The position numbers and the translations under genes were made by a program. The notes under the pieces were generated by a model. That model saw nothing but the letters and a program-made list of their open reading frames with translations. It searched no databases and was not told the DNA's origin. Below are positions 33,860 to 41,532 of a stretch of 64,000 nt of DNA, piece by piece. The stretch comes from Streptomyces sp. LUP47B (GTDB lineage Bacteria > Actinomycetota > Actinomycetes > Streptomycetales > Streptomycetaceae): assembly GCF_001746295.1 (NCBI RefSeq), contig NZ_MJAH01000001.1:829836-893835 (forward strand). The letters run 5' to 3'. Position 1 is the stretch's first letter. Every line of letters starts with the position of its first letter.

Positions 33860-34548
33860 CGTACGGCCTCCGCGCGGGAGTCGAGGGCGACATGGCCGTC
33901 GACGAGGTGCACGGTACGGCTCGCGCAGGCCTCGGCCAGGGCCGGGTCATGGGTGACGAGCACGATCGTCTGGCCGCCGCGGTGCAGGTCGACCAGGAGG
34001 TCCCGGACGTCCTGGCCCGAGGCGCTGTCGAGTGCGCCGGTCGGTTCGTCGGCGAGCAGCAGGGCGGGTCGGTTCACCAACGCCCGTGCGACGGCGACGC
34101 GTTGACGTTCGCCGCCGGAGAGGCGGCCCGGGTAGGCGCCGGCGTGCTTCTGGATGCCGAGGACCTCCATGAGTTCATGCGCCCGGGCCTGCGTCTTGCG
34201 CCGTGAGCCTCCGGTGAGCTGGGCGGGAAGCTGGATGTTGTCGAGGACGGTGAGGTCGTCGAGGAGGTTGAAGAACTGGAAGACCATGCCGATCCGTTCC
34301 CGGCGGAACCGGGCCAGGGCGTGCTCGCCGAGCCGGTCGACCTGCTGTCCGGCGACGTTCACGGTGCCCTCGGTCGGCTTGTCGAGGCCCGCGACGAGGT
34401 TCAGCAGCGTGGACTTGCCGCTGCCGGAGGGACCGGTCACGGCGAGGGCCTCGCCCTGGGCGACGGAGAGGTCGAGGGGCCCGAGCGCGGGTGCGCCGGC
34501 GTTGTCGTAGCGCTTGGCCACGCCCTTCAGTTCGATCACTGCGGTCAT
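33856..34548 (-). CDS. ABC transporter ATP-binding protein (MacB/LolD type)
   Basis: The 230-residue ATPase has Walker A GPSGSGKST, the Q-loop region MVFQFFNLLDDLTVLDNI, signature LSGGERQRVAVARALV, Walker B LLLADEPTGALDS and the switch histidine in VTHDPALAEA. The start at 34548 (MTAVIELKGV) places Walker A about 40 residues in, as expected; upstream in-frame ATGs would add an unlikely Arg/Pro-rich leader. It energises the FtsX-like permease. The divergent histidine kinase gene begins about 216 bp away on the other strand. Confidence 0.94.
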   Translation of the reverse strand: MTAVIELKGVAKRYDNAGAPALGPLDLSVAQGEALAVTGPSGSGKSTLLNLVAGLDKPTEGTVNVAGQQVDRLGEHALARFRRERIGMVFQFFNLLDDLTVLDNIQLPAQLTGGSRRKTQARAHELMEVLGIQKHAGAYPGRLSGGERQRVAVARALVNRPALLLADEPTGALDSASGQDVRDLLVDLHRGGQTIVLVTHDPALAEACASRTVHLVDGHVALDSRAEAVR

Positions 34549-34764
34549 GGGAGGTGCCCGTCCTGTCCGTCGTCGGGTCGTGTCCTTGTCGGCGTGGCGA
34601 AGGTACGGGCGGCCGGGTCGCGGGCGCGTCGGCCGGGACACCGACATGTGGCCCTCCGCGCGGAGGAGCCGGCCGGGGGTCATCCCTGCGAAGTACGACC
34701 GCGGGAGGGCGGGTTGGTCGTCGAGACGGACGCGCGGCCGGGCACGGGCCCGCACAATGTGCTC

Positions 34765-36063
34765 ATGGGGACGGAAGACCTGCGCCGATGGCTACGGCAG
34801 ACGCGTCTCGCGCTGCGGCCGGAGGCGAAGGGCGCCGCGCTGTCACGGCGGTCGCTGTGCTTCGACGTGCTGCTGGCCGTACTGCTGACGGTGGTCGCGC
34901 TGGTGGTGGCGTCGCGTTATCCCGGTGACGGTCCGGTCCAGGTGTCGAGGATGGAGTACGGGGGGCCGGTTCCGCCCCGGCCTCCCGTTCTGCCGGGCGG
35001 GCGGATCGAGCCGCCGGTCTCCTCGCCGCCGTGGGGACTGATCATGCTGTCGGCGCTGCCGCTGGCGGCTCGGCGGCGGTTTCCGCTGACCGTGTTCGCC
35101 GTGGTGCTCTGCGCGGGGCTGGCCATCGGCGACGACGCCTCCTGGATCAACGTCCTGACCTGTGTCATCGGCACCTACAGCGCGGTGATGCACAGCCGGC
35201 ACCGGGCGGGCGCGATGGTCGGGCTCGTCGTCGCCACCGTCCTTGCCGGTGTCGCCTTCCGTTCGACGCAGCCGGTGCTGCCGGGGTGGTCGAGTCCCGG
35301 GGTGGTGCTGCTGGTGGCGGGGGTGGTGGCCGGCGCGGTCCGGTTCGGGCGGCGGCGCCTGGCGGCCGGCCGGGACCGCTTCGCCGCGTTGGAGCGGGCG
35401 CACGAAGAGGAGACACGCAGGGCCGTGGAGGAGGAACGGGCGCGGATCGCCGCGGAGTTGCACGACGTTGTGACCCACAATGTGAGCGTGATGGTCATCC
35501 AGGCGGGCGCCGCGCGCAAGGTCATGGACGCGGCCCCGGAGCGGTCCAAGGAGGCGCTGCTCGCGGTCGAGGCCGGGGGCCGGGCCGCGATGGCCGAACT
35601 ACGGCATGTGATGGGCCTGTTGGCCGCGCCGGACACCGGCCGTCCGGACTCCCCCGCCGACGGCCTCGAACCGCAGCCGGGACTCGGGCAGTTGGACGCG
35701 CTGATCGACCGGGTGCGGGCCGCCGGCACACCGGTCGGGGTCGCGGTCTCGCTGCCCCCGGAAGCGTTGCCGCCCGGAGTGGACCTCACGGCGTACCGAG
35801 TGGTCCAGGAGGCGCTGACCAACACCATCAAGCACGCGCCGGGCGCCGAGGCCGTCGTGACCGTCGGCTGGTCCGGTGACCGGTTGGAGATCGAGGTCAT
35901 GGACACCGGCGGAGTCCGCGACGGGGTGCCCGCGGACGGGAACGGCCGCGGGCTGATCGGTCTGCGGGAGCGCCTCACGGTCTACGGCGGCGAGCTGACG
36001 GCCGGCCCGACCCTCGCCGGGGGCTTCCGGATCAGGGCGGAGGTGCCGTGGCGGACGGTGTGA
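34765..36063 (+). CDS. Two-component sensor histidine kinase (HisKA_3, NarL-partner type)
   Basis: The 432-residue protein has an N-terminal membrane region of about five helices (VLLAVLLTVVALVVA, then later pairs), a coiled linker, the dimerisation/phosphoacceptor helix AELHDVVTHNVSVMV with His233, and a HATPase domain with VVQEALTNTIKHA (N-box), DTGG and GRGLIGLRERL. Such kinases lack a large sensor domain and often sense membrane stress or a peptide through a transporter. It is divergent from the MacB-type ABC operon. The partner response regulator lies downstream behind a tandem-repeat block. The ATG at 34765 starts MGTEDLRRW. Confidence 0.93.
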   Translation: MGTEDLRRWLRQTRLALRPEAKGAALSRRSLCFDVLLAVLLTVVALVVASRYPGDGPVQVSRMEYGGPVPPRPPVLPGGRIEPPVSSPPWGLIMLSALPLAARRRFPLTVFAVVLCAGLAIGDDASWINVLTCVIGTYSAVMHSRHRAGAMVGLVVATVLAGVAFRSTQPVLPGWSSPGVVLLVAGVVAGAVRFGRRRLAAGRDRFAALERAHEEETRRAVEEERARIAAELHDVVTHNVSVMVIQAGAARKVMDAAPERSKEALLAVEAGGRAAMAELRHVMGLLAAPDTGRPDSPADGLEPQPGLGQLDALIDRVRAAGTPVGVAVSLPPEALPPGVDLTAYRVVQEALTNTIKHAPGAEAVVTVGWSGDRLEIEVMDTGGVRDGVPADGNGRGLIGLRERLTVYGGELTAGPTLAGGFRIRAEVPWRTV

Positions 36064-36524
36064 GCGGCGACGGTTCGGCGGGGCTGCTCCGGCAACGGGG
36101 GGCGGGGTGGCTCCTTCGACGGGCAGGCTCCGGCAGCGGTGGGGCGGGACGGCTCCCTCAACAGACCGGCTCCAGCAGCGCTGGGGCGGGACGGCTCCCC
36201 CGGCAGACCAGTTCCAGCAACAGCACGCCGGAACGGCTCCCTCGACGGGCAGGCTCCAGCAACAGCACGACGAGACGGCTCCCTCAACAGACCGGCTCCA
36301 GCAGCGCTGGGGCGGGACGGCTCCCCCGGCAGACCAGTTCCAGCAACAGCACGCCGGAACGGCTCCCTCGACGGGCAGGCTCCAGCAACAGCACGACGAG
36401 ACGGCTCCCTCGACGGGCAGGCTCCGGCAGCGGTGGGGCGGGACGGCTCCCTCGGCGGGCCGACGAACGGGTGGTGCCGCTTCGTCGGCGAACGGCACGG
36501 GCAAGGAGTCGCTGCGTTGGCTGA
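36048..36524 (+). other. Repeat-borne open frame bridging the kinase and response-regulator genes
   Basis: A GTG at 36048 inside the end of the kinase gene opens 158 codons through the 42-bp repeats to a TGA at 36522-36524, which overlaps the TTG start of the response regulator. The first residues read MADGVSG, nearly the same as the regulator start MADGVNTG. Because the repeat is a multiple of three and has no stops in any forward frame, openness alone is weak evidence for a protein. It may serve only to keep ribosomes moving to the regulator. Confidence 0.3.
36099..36460. repeat. 42-bp tandem repeat (minisatellite), about 8.6 copies
   Basis: Units start at 36099, 36141, 36183, 36225, 36267, 36309, 36351, 36393 and 36435. 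Each holds GACGGCTCCCTC followed by an A/G-rich half and a GGCTCCAGCA-type end. Units 3 and 6 are identical, and units 4 and 7 are identical, so there is a 126-bp second-order period. The array fills most of the space between kinase and response regulator. Confidence 0.95.
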
Positions 36525-37242
36525 CGGCGTGAACACCGGGCACGACAACAGGCTGCGGGCCGTCATCGCCGACGACCAGGCCCTCGTACGGACCGGGTTC
36601 GGGATGATCCTGACCGCGGACGGCATCGAGGTGACGGCGGAGGCGGCGGACGGGGCGGAGGCGGTCGCCGCGGTCCGGCGGACCCGCCCCGACGTCGTCC
36701 TCATGGACATCCGGATGCCGGGCATGGACGGCATCGAGGCCACCCGGCGGATCCTCGCCGACGACACCGCGGGCGAGATCAGGGTGATCATCCTGACCAC
36801 GTACGACCTCGACCACTACGTCTACGCCGCGCTCACCGCCGGGGCCAGCGGCTTCCTCCTCAAGGACGTCACACCCGAGCATCTGGTGGCCGCCATACGG
36901 CTGGTGCGGTCCGGCGACGCCCTGCTGGCGCCCACGATCACCCGCCGTCTCATCGAGCGCTTCGCCCGGCGTGAGGAGGCCGCTCCCTCTGCCGACCCGC
37001 ACCGGGACCTGTCCGGGCTGACGCCACGTGAGCTGGAGGTGCTGCGGCTGCTGGCGACGGGGCTGAGCAACGCCGAGCTCGCGGAGCGGCTGTTTCTCAG
37101 TCCGACGACGGTGAAGACACACATCGGCCGGATCCTGTCGAAGCTGGAGCTGCGCGACCGTGTCCAGGCGGTGGTCCTCGCCTACGAGAGCGGGCTGATC
37201 ACACCGGGCGGCACCGCGGAAGGCGCCCTCCGCGACCCCTAG
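36517..37242 (+). CDS. Two-component response regulator, NarL/LuxR family
   Basis: The 241-residue protein has a receiver domain (VIADDQALVRTGF acidic pair, phospho-acceptor Asp64 in VVLMDIRMPGMDG, and a lysine in FLLKDVTPEHL) and a LuxR-type HTH (LTPRELEVLRLLATGLSNAE then LFLSPTTVKTHIGRIL). I chose the TTG at 36517 because AAGGAG lies 8 nt before it; the GTG at 36529 is 20 nt away. It pairs with the kinase upstream and probably controls the divergent ABC exporter. Its stop overlaps the stop of the convergent reductase gene by 2 bp. Confidence 0.93.
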   Translation: MADGVNTGHDNRLRAVIADDQALVRTGFGMILTADGIEVTAEAADGAEAVAAVRRTRPDVVLMDIRMPGMDGIEATRRILADDTAGEIRVIILTTYDLDHYVYAALTAGASGFLLKDVTPEHLVAAIRLVRSGDALLAPTITRRLIERFARREEAAPSADPHRDLSGLTPRELEVLRLLATGLSNAELAERLFLSPTTVKTHIGRILSKLELRDRVQAVVLAYESGLITPGGTAEGALRDP

Positions 37243-37691
37243 GACATCAGTCCTGCCGCGACCGTCGCCCCCAGCTCCCAGCACGCCTCGATGCCGGCCT
37301 TGCCCGGTTCGCCGGTGACGGTCACCGGTTCGGCCGCACTGCGCCAGCCGAGACCCGTCGTGATCGACGCGATGCCGCGCAGGGCTCCGGTGACGTCGTT
37401 GCCGCCGTGCACGTAGACGCCGAACGGGCGGCCGCGGGTCTCGTCGAGGCAGGGGTAGTACACCTGGTCGAAGAAGTGCTTGAGGGCTCCGGACATGTAG
37501 CCGAGGTTGGCCGGGGTGCCCAGCAGGTAGCCGTCCGCCTCCAGCACGTCCGAGGGCGTGGCGGACAGGGCCGCGCGGCGTACGACACGGACGCCCTCGA
37601 TCTCCGGCGCCGTCGCACCGGCGACGACGGCTTCGAACATCGCCTGGCAGTTGGGCGAGGGCGTGTGATGCACGATCAGCAGGGTGGCCAC
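37239..37691 (-). CDS. Flavodoxin/NADPH-dependent FMN reductase family protein
   Basis: The 150-residue product has the flavodoxin-like FMN loop near its start (TLLIVHHTPSPNCQ) and the family segment DGYLLGTPANLGYMSGALKHFFDQV, which binds the isoalloxazine ring. A GVYVHGGNDVTGAL loop follows. It likely binds FMN and reduces quinones or acts in redox balance. The GTG at 37691 is chosen because the first strand should begin at once; longer in-frame upstream sequence is a charged shadow of the methyltransferase gene on the other strand. It is divergent from that gene with about 98 bp between. Confidence 0.88.
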   Translation of the reverse strand: MATLLIVHHTPSPNCQAMFEAVVAGATAPEIEGVRVVRRAALSATPSDVLEADGYLLGTPANLGYMSGALKHFFDQVYYPCLDETRGRPFGVYVHGGNDVTGALRGIASITTGLGWRSAAEPVTVTGEPGKAGIEACWELGATVAAGLMS

Positions 37692-37789
37692 GGTGGAACC
37701 CTGCCCGCCTCGGCTTTCGTCCGCAAGCCGTGCCGTGGTCAGGTGCCGCCGGGCTACGATGCCCGGACACCGCGAGGGGGGAGCAGGTC

Positions 37790-38422
37790 GTGGCAGACAA
37801 AGGGCAGCCGGCAGCAGCGGTCTTCGACGCGCTGGGGCTGACGTACGAGAAGGCGTTCGCGCGTTCGGAGGCTCACCTGGCGTCCCTGGAGTGGCTGCTC
37901 GGGAGGCTCGGCCCTGGCAGCCGGGTCCTGGACGTCGGCAGCGGAACCGGCCGTCCCACAGCGTCCACGCTGGTGGCCGCGGGCCACGAGGTGCTCGGCG
38001 TGGACGTCTCTCCCGTGATGGTCGACCTGGCCGGCCGGCAGGTGCCACAGGCCGTGTTCCGCCACGCGGACATCCGTGAACTGCCCTTGGAGGAGGGCTC
38101 GTTCGACGCGGTGTGCGTGTACTTCTCGCTGCTCCAGATGACCCGGGCGGAGCAGTCGGAGGTGCTGGGGCGACTGGCGCGGGCCCTGCGGCCGGGCGGG
38201 AGCCTGGTGCTCGCCACCGTGCCCGTGGACGTGGAGGACCTGCCGGTCGAGTTCATGGGCCAGCCTGTCCGGGCCACGAGTTTCGCCCCGGAGGACGTGG
38301 TGACCGTCGTGCGCGAGGCGGGTCTGGCCGTGGAGCACGAGCAGGCCGTGGAGTTCACCCCGGACCACCCCGAAGGCGCCACCGAACCGCATCTGTTCCT
38401 GTACTGCAGGATGCCTGCGTAA
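37790..38422 (+). CDS. SAM-dependent methyltransferase (class I)
   Basis: The 210-residue protein has the class I fold: motif I VLDVGSGTGRPTASTL, motif II acidic end of EVLGVDVSPVMV, the post-I ADIRELPLEEGSFDAV segment and the LRPGGSLVLATV strand. The N-terminus FDALGLTYEKAFAR is typical of small-molecule methyltransferases. The GTG at 37790 has a GGGGGGAGCAGG run upstream. The acceptor is unknown. It ends at a strong hairpin shared with the convergent rhamnosidase gene. Confidence 0.9.
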   Translation: MADKGQPAAAVFDALGLTYEKAFARSEAHLASLEWLLGRLGPGSRVLDVGSGTGRPTASTLVAAGHEVLGVDVSPVMVDLAGRQVPQAVFRHADIRELPLEEGSFDAVCVYFSLLQMTRAEQSEVLGRLARALRPGGSLVLATVPVDVEDLPVEFMGQPVRATSFAPEDVVTVVREAGLAVEHEQAVEFTPDHPEGATEPHLFLYCRMPA

Positions 38423-38425
38423 CGA

Positions 38426-38455
38426 GGGCGCGCCCGGCACGGGCCGGGCGCGCCC
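38426..38455. terminator. Bidirectional terminator between methyltransferase and rhamnosidase genes
   Basis: A perfect 13-bp GC-rich stem (38426-38438 with 38443-38455) and a 4-nt loop lie between two convergent stops, only 4-9 bp from each. Confidence 0.85.
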
Positions 38456-38463
38456 TTCGTCCG

Positions 38464-41457
38464 TCAGCGCACGACCGCCTGCACATACGGAACCAGTCTC
38501 ACCGGCCCGACCAGACCGTGGTCCTGGCGGGCGGCCCCGCCGAACACCGTGGGCTGCGCGACCCTGAGCCGGTTGATGAGCGGGGTCGCCACCTCGATCT
38601 CGAGCGTGTTCTCACCGCGCCGCAAGTAGGGGCCGAGGTCGACGACGGGGTGGAGCCGGTCGGCCGCGGGCAGACGACTGCCGTTGACGCTCACCCGGAA
38701 GGTGTCGCTGACCTGCCCCAGCTCCAACTCGGCGCCGTGGGACGACGTCCAGTCGGCCGGCAGGGTGACCGTGGTGCGGTACCGGCCTATGCCCGCGGAG
38801 TCGGCCAGCTCGGGGATCTGCGACCAGGGCCGCAGCGTCTCGAGGGTGACGCTGCGCATGACGTGGTCGGTCCGGGTGGCGTCCGGGCCCGGGTACCAGT
38901 CCTCGACCTCCAGTTCCCAGCGGGCCGGTGTGATCGGCGCGGGCACGGCGGGGGTCCTGGTGGTGGCGGTACGGCCCTGGGACAGCCGCGTGGTCCACGT
39001 ACCGGCCGTACGGGCCCGCACGCTCAGCCCGCGCTCGGTGAACAGCACCGCGTCGGCGTCGGTGGCCTCGGCGTGGGGGCTGTTGCCGTACCGGTCGCCG
39101 AACAGCCCCGGCCGTCCCAGGGCGACGATCATCGTCTGCCCAGGCTGGAGCGTGACCCGCAGGGTGATGTCGGCCCCGTCCTCGGTGTAGCGCGCGAGCC
39201 TGACCGCCTCGCCGGTCCAGGGATCGAGCAGATACGGCACGGTCCTGCCGCCGTGCGTGCGGCGCAAGGTGACGTCGTGGTCGATCGCGGCCACGGGCGG
39301 CTTGACCGTCTCGGCGTGCTTGCCGTTGCAGAGGTAGTAGAAGTCCGCGTCGGCGGTGACCCGGTGGGCGTTGAGGAGCGTGGACGCGGTGGCGTGCCGT
39401 ACGTCGGCGCTCACCCCGAGCGCGGCGAGGGCGTCGCCGACCGCGGCCTTGTCGGTGACCCGGACGACGTGGGGCAGCGTGAGCAGCCGGGCGAGGATGT
39501 CGCGCAGCCGGTCCGTCTCCCCCTGGTCCGGGACGCCGGAAGTCAGCGCCTGGTCGAAGGCGCCGAACAGGACCACGGGAAGTCCCGCTTCGGCCAGCGC
39601 GAGGATCTTACGGGCGTCCTCGACTGCAAGGGTGGGGGTGGAGCCGTAGAAGAAGTCGCCCTCGACGAACAGGGCCTTGTAGGCGGGGCCGTCGGGGGCG
39701 AGCCGGCCGTCCGAGACGGTGGCGGAGGGCAGGTCGAGGAGGGGCCCGCTGAGGAACTGGTGACTCCAGCCGAGCGGGACGCCGGTGGCCGTGAACCAGG
39801 AGGCCCCGATTCCGGTGGCGGTGTAGCCGGTCTGCCGGAACACGGCGACGTCCGCTCGGGCGGTACCGGTCTGCAGCACCTGGTGAACGCGGCCCAGGTA
39901 TCCGGAGATGTCCTGGACGTGCCGCCAGGTGGGCTGGCGCGGGCCCCAGGATTCGCCGTAACCGGCGGTGCCGTTGTACGGGCTGAAGGCGGCGAATCCC
40001 GGCCAGCTCACCCCGGGCGCGGTGGCGTAGGAGAAGCCGTGCACGACGGTCTGGTTGACGCCGGCCGCGTAGGCGCCGCCCATGGTGCGCAGGAAGCGGT
40101 CCCAAGTGGTGCTGTACGCGGATCCGTTGTAGGCGCCCGCCTCGCAGGACAGGACTCTCCGCCCGGCCATGTCCCGGCCGCCGGCCAGGCAGCGGTAGTC
40201 GTCCAGGTTCTTGAAGCCGAGGGACTCGCCCTCGGGGATGTCGAGGATCGCGGCCGAGGCGATGGCGTCCGTCTGGAGACCGTAGGGCTGCGAGCGCAGG
40301 GTCATGCCGAGGGTGTGCGCCCAGTCCCGCAGGGCCGTCAGGTGGTTGCGGTTGAAGAGGCCGGAGACGGTCTCCCAGAAGTCGTGCCGGATCTGGCGGG
40401 TCAACTGGGCTTCGTAGGCGAAGACTTGGTTGCTGTTGTCCAGGACGAGGGCGGGAAGGTACGGCAGCAGGGGCCGTCCGGTGTGCTTCTCGAAGGCCTC
40501 GGGCAGCAGGGACGTCCAGGTCAGGCCGTCGGTCTCCAGCTCCACGGAGTCCTCGAAGAAGGAGCCGCCCGCGGCTCGCAACAGGCGCCGCAGGGAGGGG
40601 GTCAGCAGGTGGTCCTGCCAGTAGGAGGTGACCGCGGTGGTGCCGGCCGGGCTGAAGTGGTCGACGGCGTAGGCGGCAGGGGCGGAGTGGGGGCCGGACT
40701 CGGGCTGCTGGGCCGAACCACGCACCCAGTAGGAGATGAGCACCCAGTCCCCACCCTCGGGCGCGGTCCAGGTCAGCGCGCCGTCGGTGACGCTCGCGGT
40801 GAGGTCCTGGACGCTGTCCGGGTCGAGTCCGGTCTCCTTGCGGGTGGAGTTGGCGGGCTCGACCCGGGCGGCCTGTACGGCGAGGAGCTGCTGACGGGTC
40901 ACTCCCGCGGCCGCGGCGTGGAGAGGTGGCGGGACGGGCCCCTGGTAGGTGCTGCCGCCGGTCAACGCGGCGCGGCCGTGGGCGAGTTCCTTGGCGGCGG
41001 CATCGTCGTCGGGCGTGAGACCGGGGACGGCCACGGGCCAGCTGGGGCCGAGGGTGAGGTCGACGGTGAGGCCCCGTCTCGCCGCGCGGCGCAGCGCGGC
41101 CTCGACGCCGTCCCGCCAGGGTCTGCTCCCCCAGCCGTGGTGTGCGGTGTCCAGGACCGACTTGTCCTTGATGCTGTGGTGGACGGCGGCGATCTCCACA
41201 CCGCCGAAGCCCGCGGCCGCGATCTGGTCGATCTCCTGGGCGATCTCGTCCGGGTCCACGAGCCCGTCCGGCCACCACCAGCGGAACCGGGGCCGCACGG
41301 AGCGGGCGGGGGCCGCGAACCAGTCGGCGGCGCCTCCCGTCCCGGCCACCGCCGGCGAGGCCCCCGCCCCGAGCGCCAGGGCGGCGCTCGCGGTCAGTCC
41401 GGCGGTCAGGAGCGCGCGTCGGGATATGCCGTCACGCTGCGGGTCGGCTTCATGCAT
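38464..41457 (-). CDS. Tat-secreted GH106 alpha-L-rhamnosidase-like glycosyl hydrolase
   Basis: The 997-residue protein carries a Tat signal (ISRRALLTAGLTASAALAL, cleavage near AVAG). The mature N-terminus has the GH106 signature PRFRWWWPDGLVDPDEIAQE followed by AAGFGGVEIAA, the start of the catalytic barrel. Later parts include HFSPAGTTAVTSYW, a CEAGAYNG segment and a C-terminal galactose-binding-like domain (WSQIPELADSAGIGRYR, then an LELGQVSDTFRVSVNG strand). GH106 enzymes remove alpha-L-rhamnose from glycosides and pectin by inversion. It acts outside the cell. A LacI-type operator lies about 20 bp upstream of its start. Confidence 0.92.
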   Translation of the reverse strand: MHEADPQRDGISRRALLTAGLTASAALALGAGASPAVAGTGGAADWFAAPARSVRPRFRWWWPDGLVDPDEIAQEIDQIAAAGFGGVEIAAVHHSIKDKSVLDTAHHGWGSRPWRDGVEAALRRAARRGLTVDLTLGPSWPVAVPGLTPDDDAAAKELAHGRAALTGGSTYQGPVPPPLHAAAAGVTRQQLLAVQAARVEPANSTRKETGLDPDSVQDLTASVTDGALTWTAPEGGDWVLISYWVRGSAQQPESGPHSAPAAYAVDHFSPAGTTAVTSYWQDHLLTPSLRRLLRAAGGSFFEDSVELETDGLTWTSLLPEAFEKHTGRPLLPYLPALVLDNSNQVFAYEAQLTRQIRHDFWETVSGLFNRNHLTALRDWAHTLGMTLRSQPYGLQTDAIASAAILDIPEGESLGFKNLDDYRCLAGGRDMAGRRVLSCEAGAYNGSAYSTTWDRFLRTMGGAYAAGVNQTVVHGFSYATAPGVSWPGFAAFSPYNGTAGYGESWGPRQPTWRHVQDISGYLGRVHQVLQTGTARADVAVFRQTGYTATGIGASWFTATGVPLGWSHQFLSGPLLDLPSATVSDGRLAPDGPAYKALFVEGDFFYGSTPTLAVEDARKILALAEAGLPVVLFGAFDQALTSGVPDQGETDRLRDILARLLTLPHVVRVTDKAAVGDALAALGVSADVRHATASTLLNAHRVTADADFYYLCNGKHAETVKPPVAAIDHDVTLRRTHGGRTVPYLLDPWTGEAVRLARYTEDGADITLRVTLQPGQTMIVALGRPGLFGDRYGNSPHAEATDADAVLFTERGLSVRARTAGTWTTRLSQGRTATTRTPAVPAPITPARWELEVEDWYPGPDATRTDHVMRSVTLETLRPWSQIPELADSAGIGRYRTTVTLPADWTSSHGAELELGQVSDTFRVSVNGSRLPAADRLHPVVDLGPYLRRGENTLEIEVATPLINRLRVAQPTVFGGAARQDHGLVGPVRLVPYVQAVVR

Positions 41458-41473
41458 AAGGGCGCCCCAAGGT

Positions 41474-41489
41474 ATTGAATCGTTTCAAT
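41474..41489. promoter_or_regulatory. LacI-type operator upstream of the rhamnosidase gene
   Basis: ATTGAA-TCGT-TTCAAT is a 6-bp inverted repeat with a 4-nt centre containing CG, the general form of LacI-family operators. It is 16 bp from the rhamnosidase start codon. Sugar induction through a LacI repressor is expected for this class of gene (family knowledge). Confidence 0.6.
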
Positions 41490-41532
41490 CACTGGCAAAC
41501 GCCGGAACGTTAAGCCGCCGCTCCGGCCGAGG

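Noticed and set aside
34549..34755. Upstream start for the ABC ATPase at 34755
   Set aside because: It would add about 69 Arg/Pro-rich residues before the Walker domain; the ATG at 34548 gives the normal family N-terminus.
36099..36460. CRISPR or a cell-wall repeat protein
   Set aside because: Units are 42 bp with no spacers; the open frames exist in all forward frames because the unit is a multiple of three with no stops.
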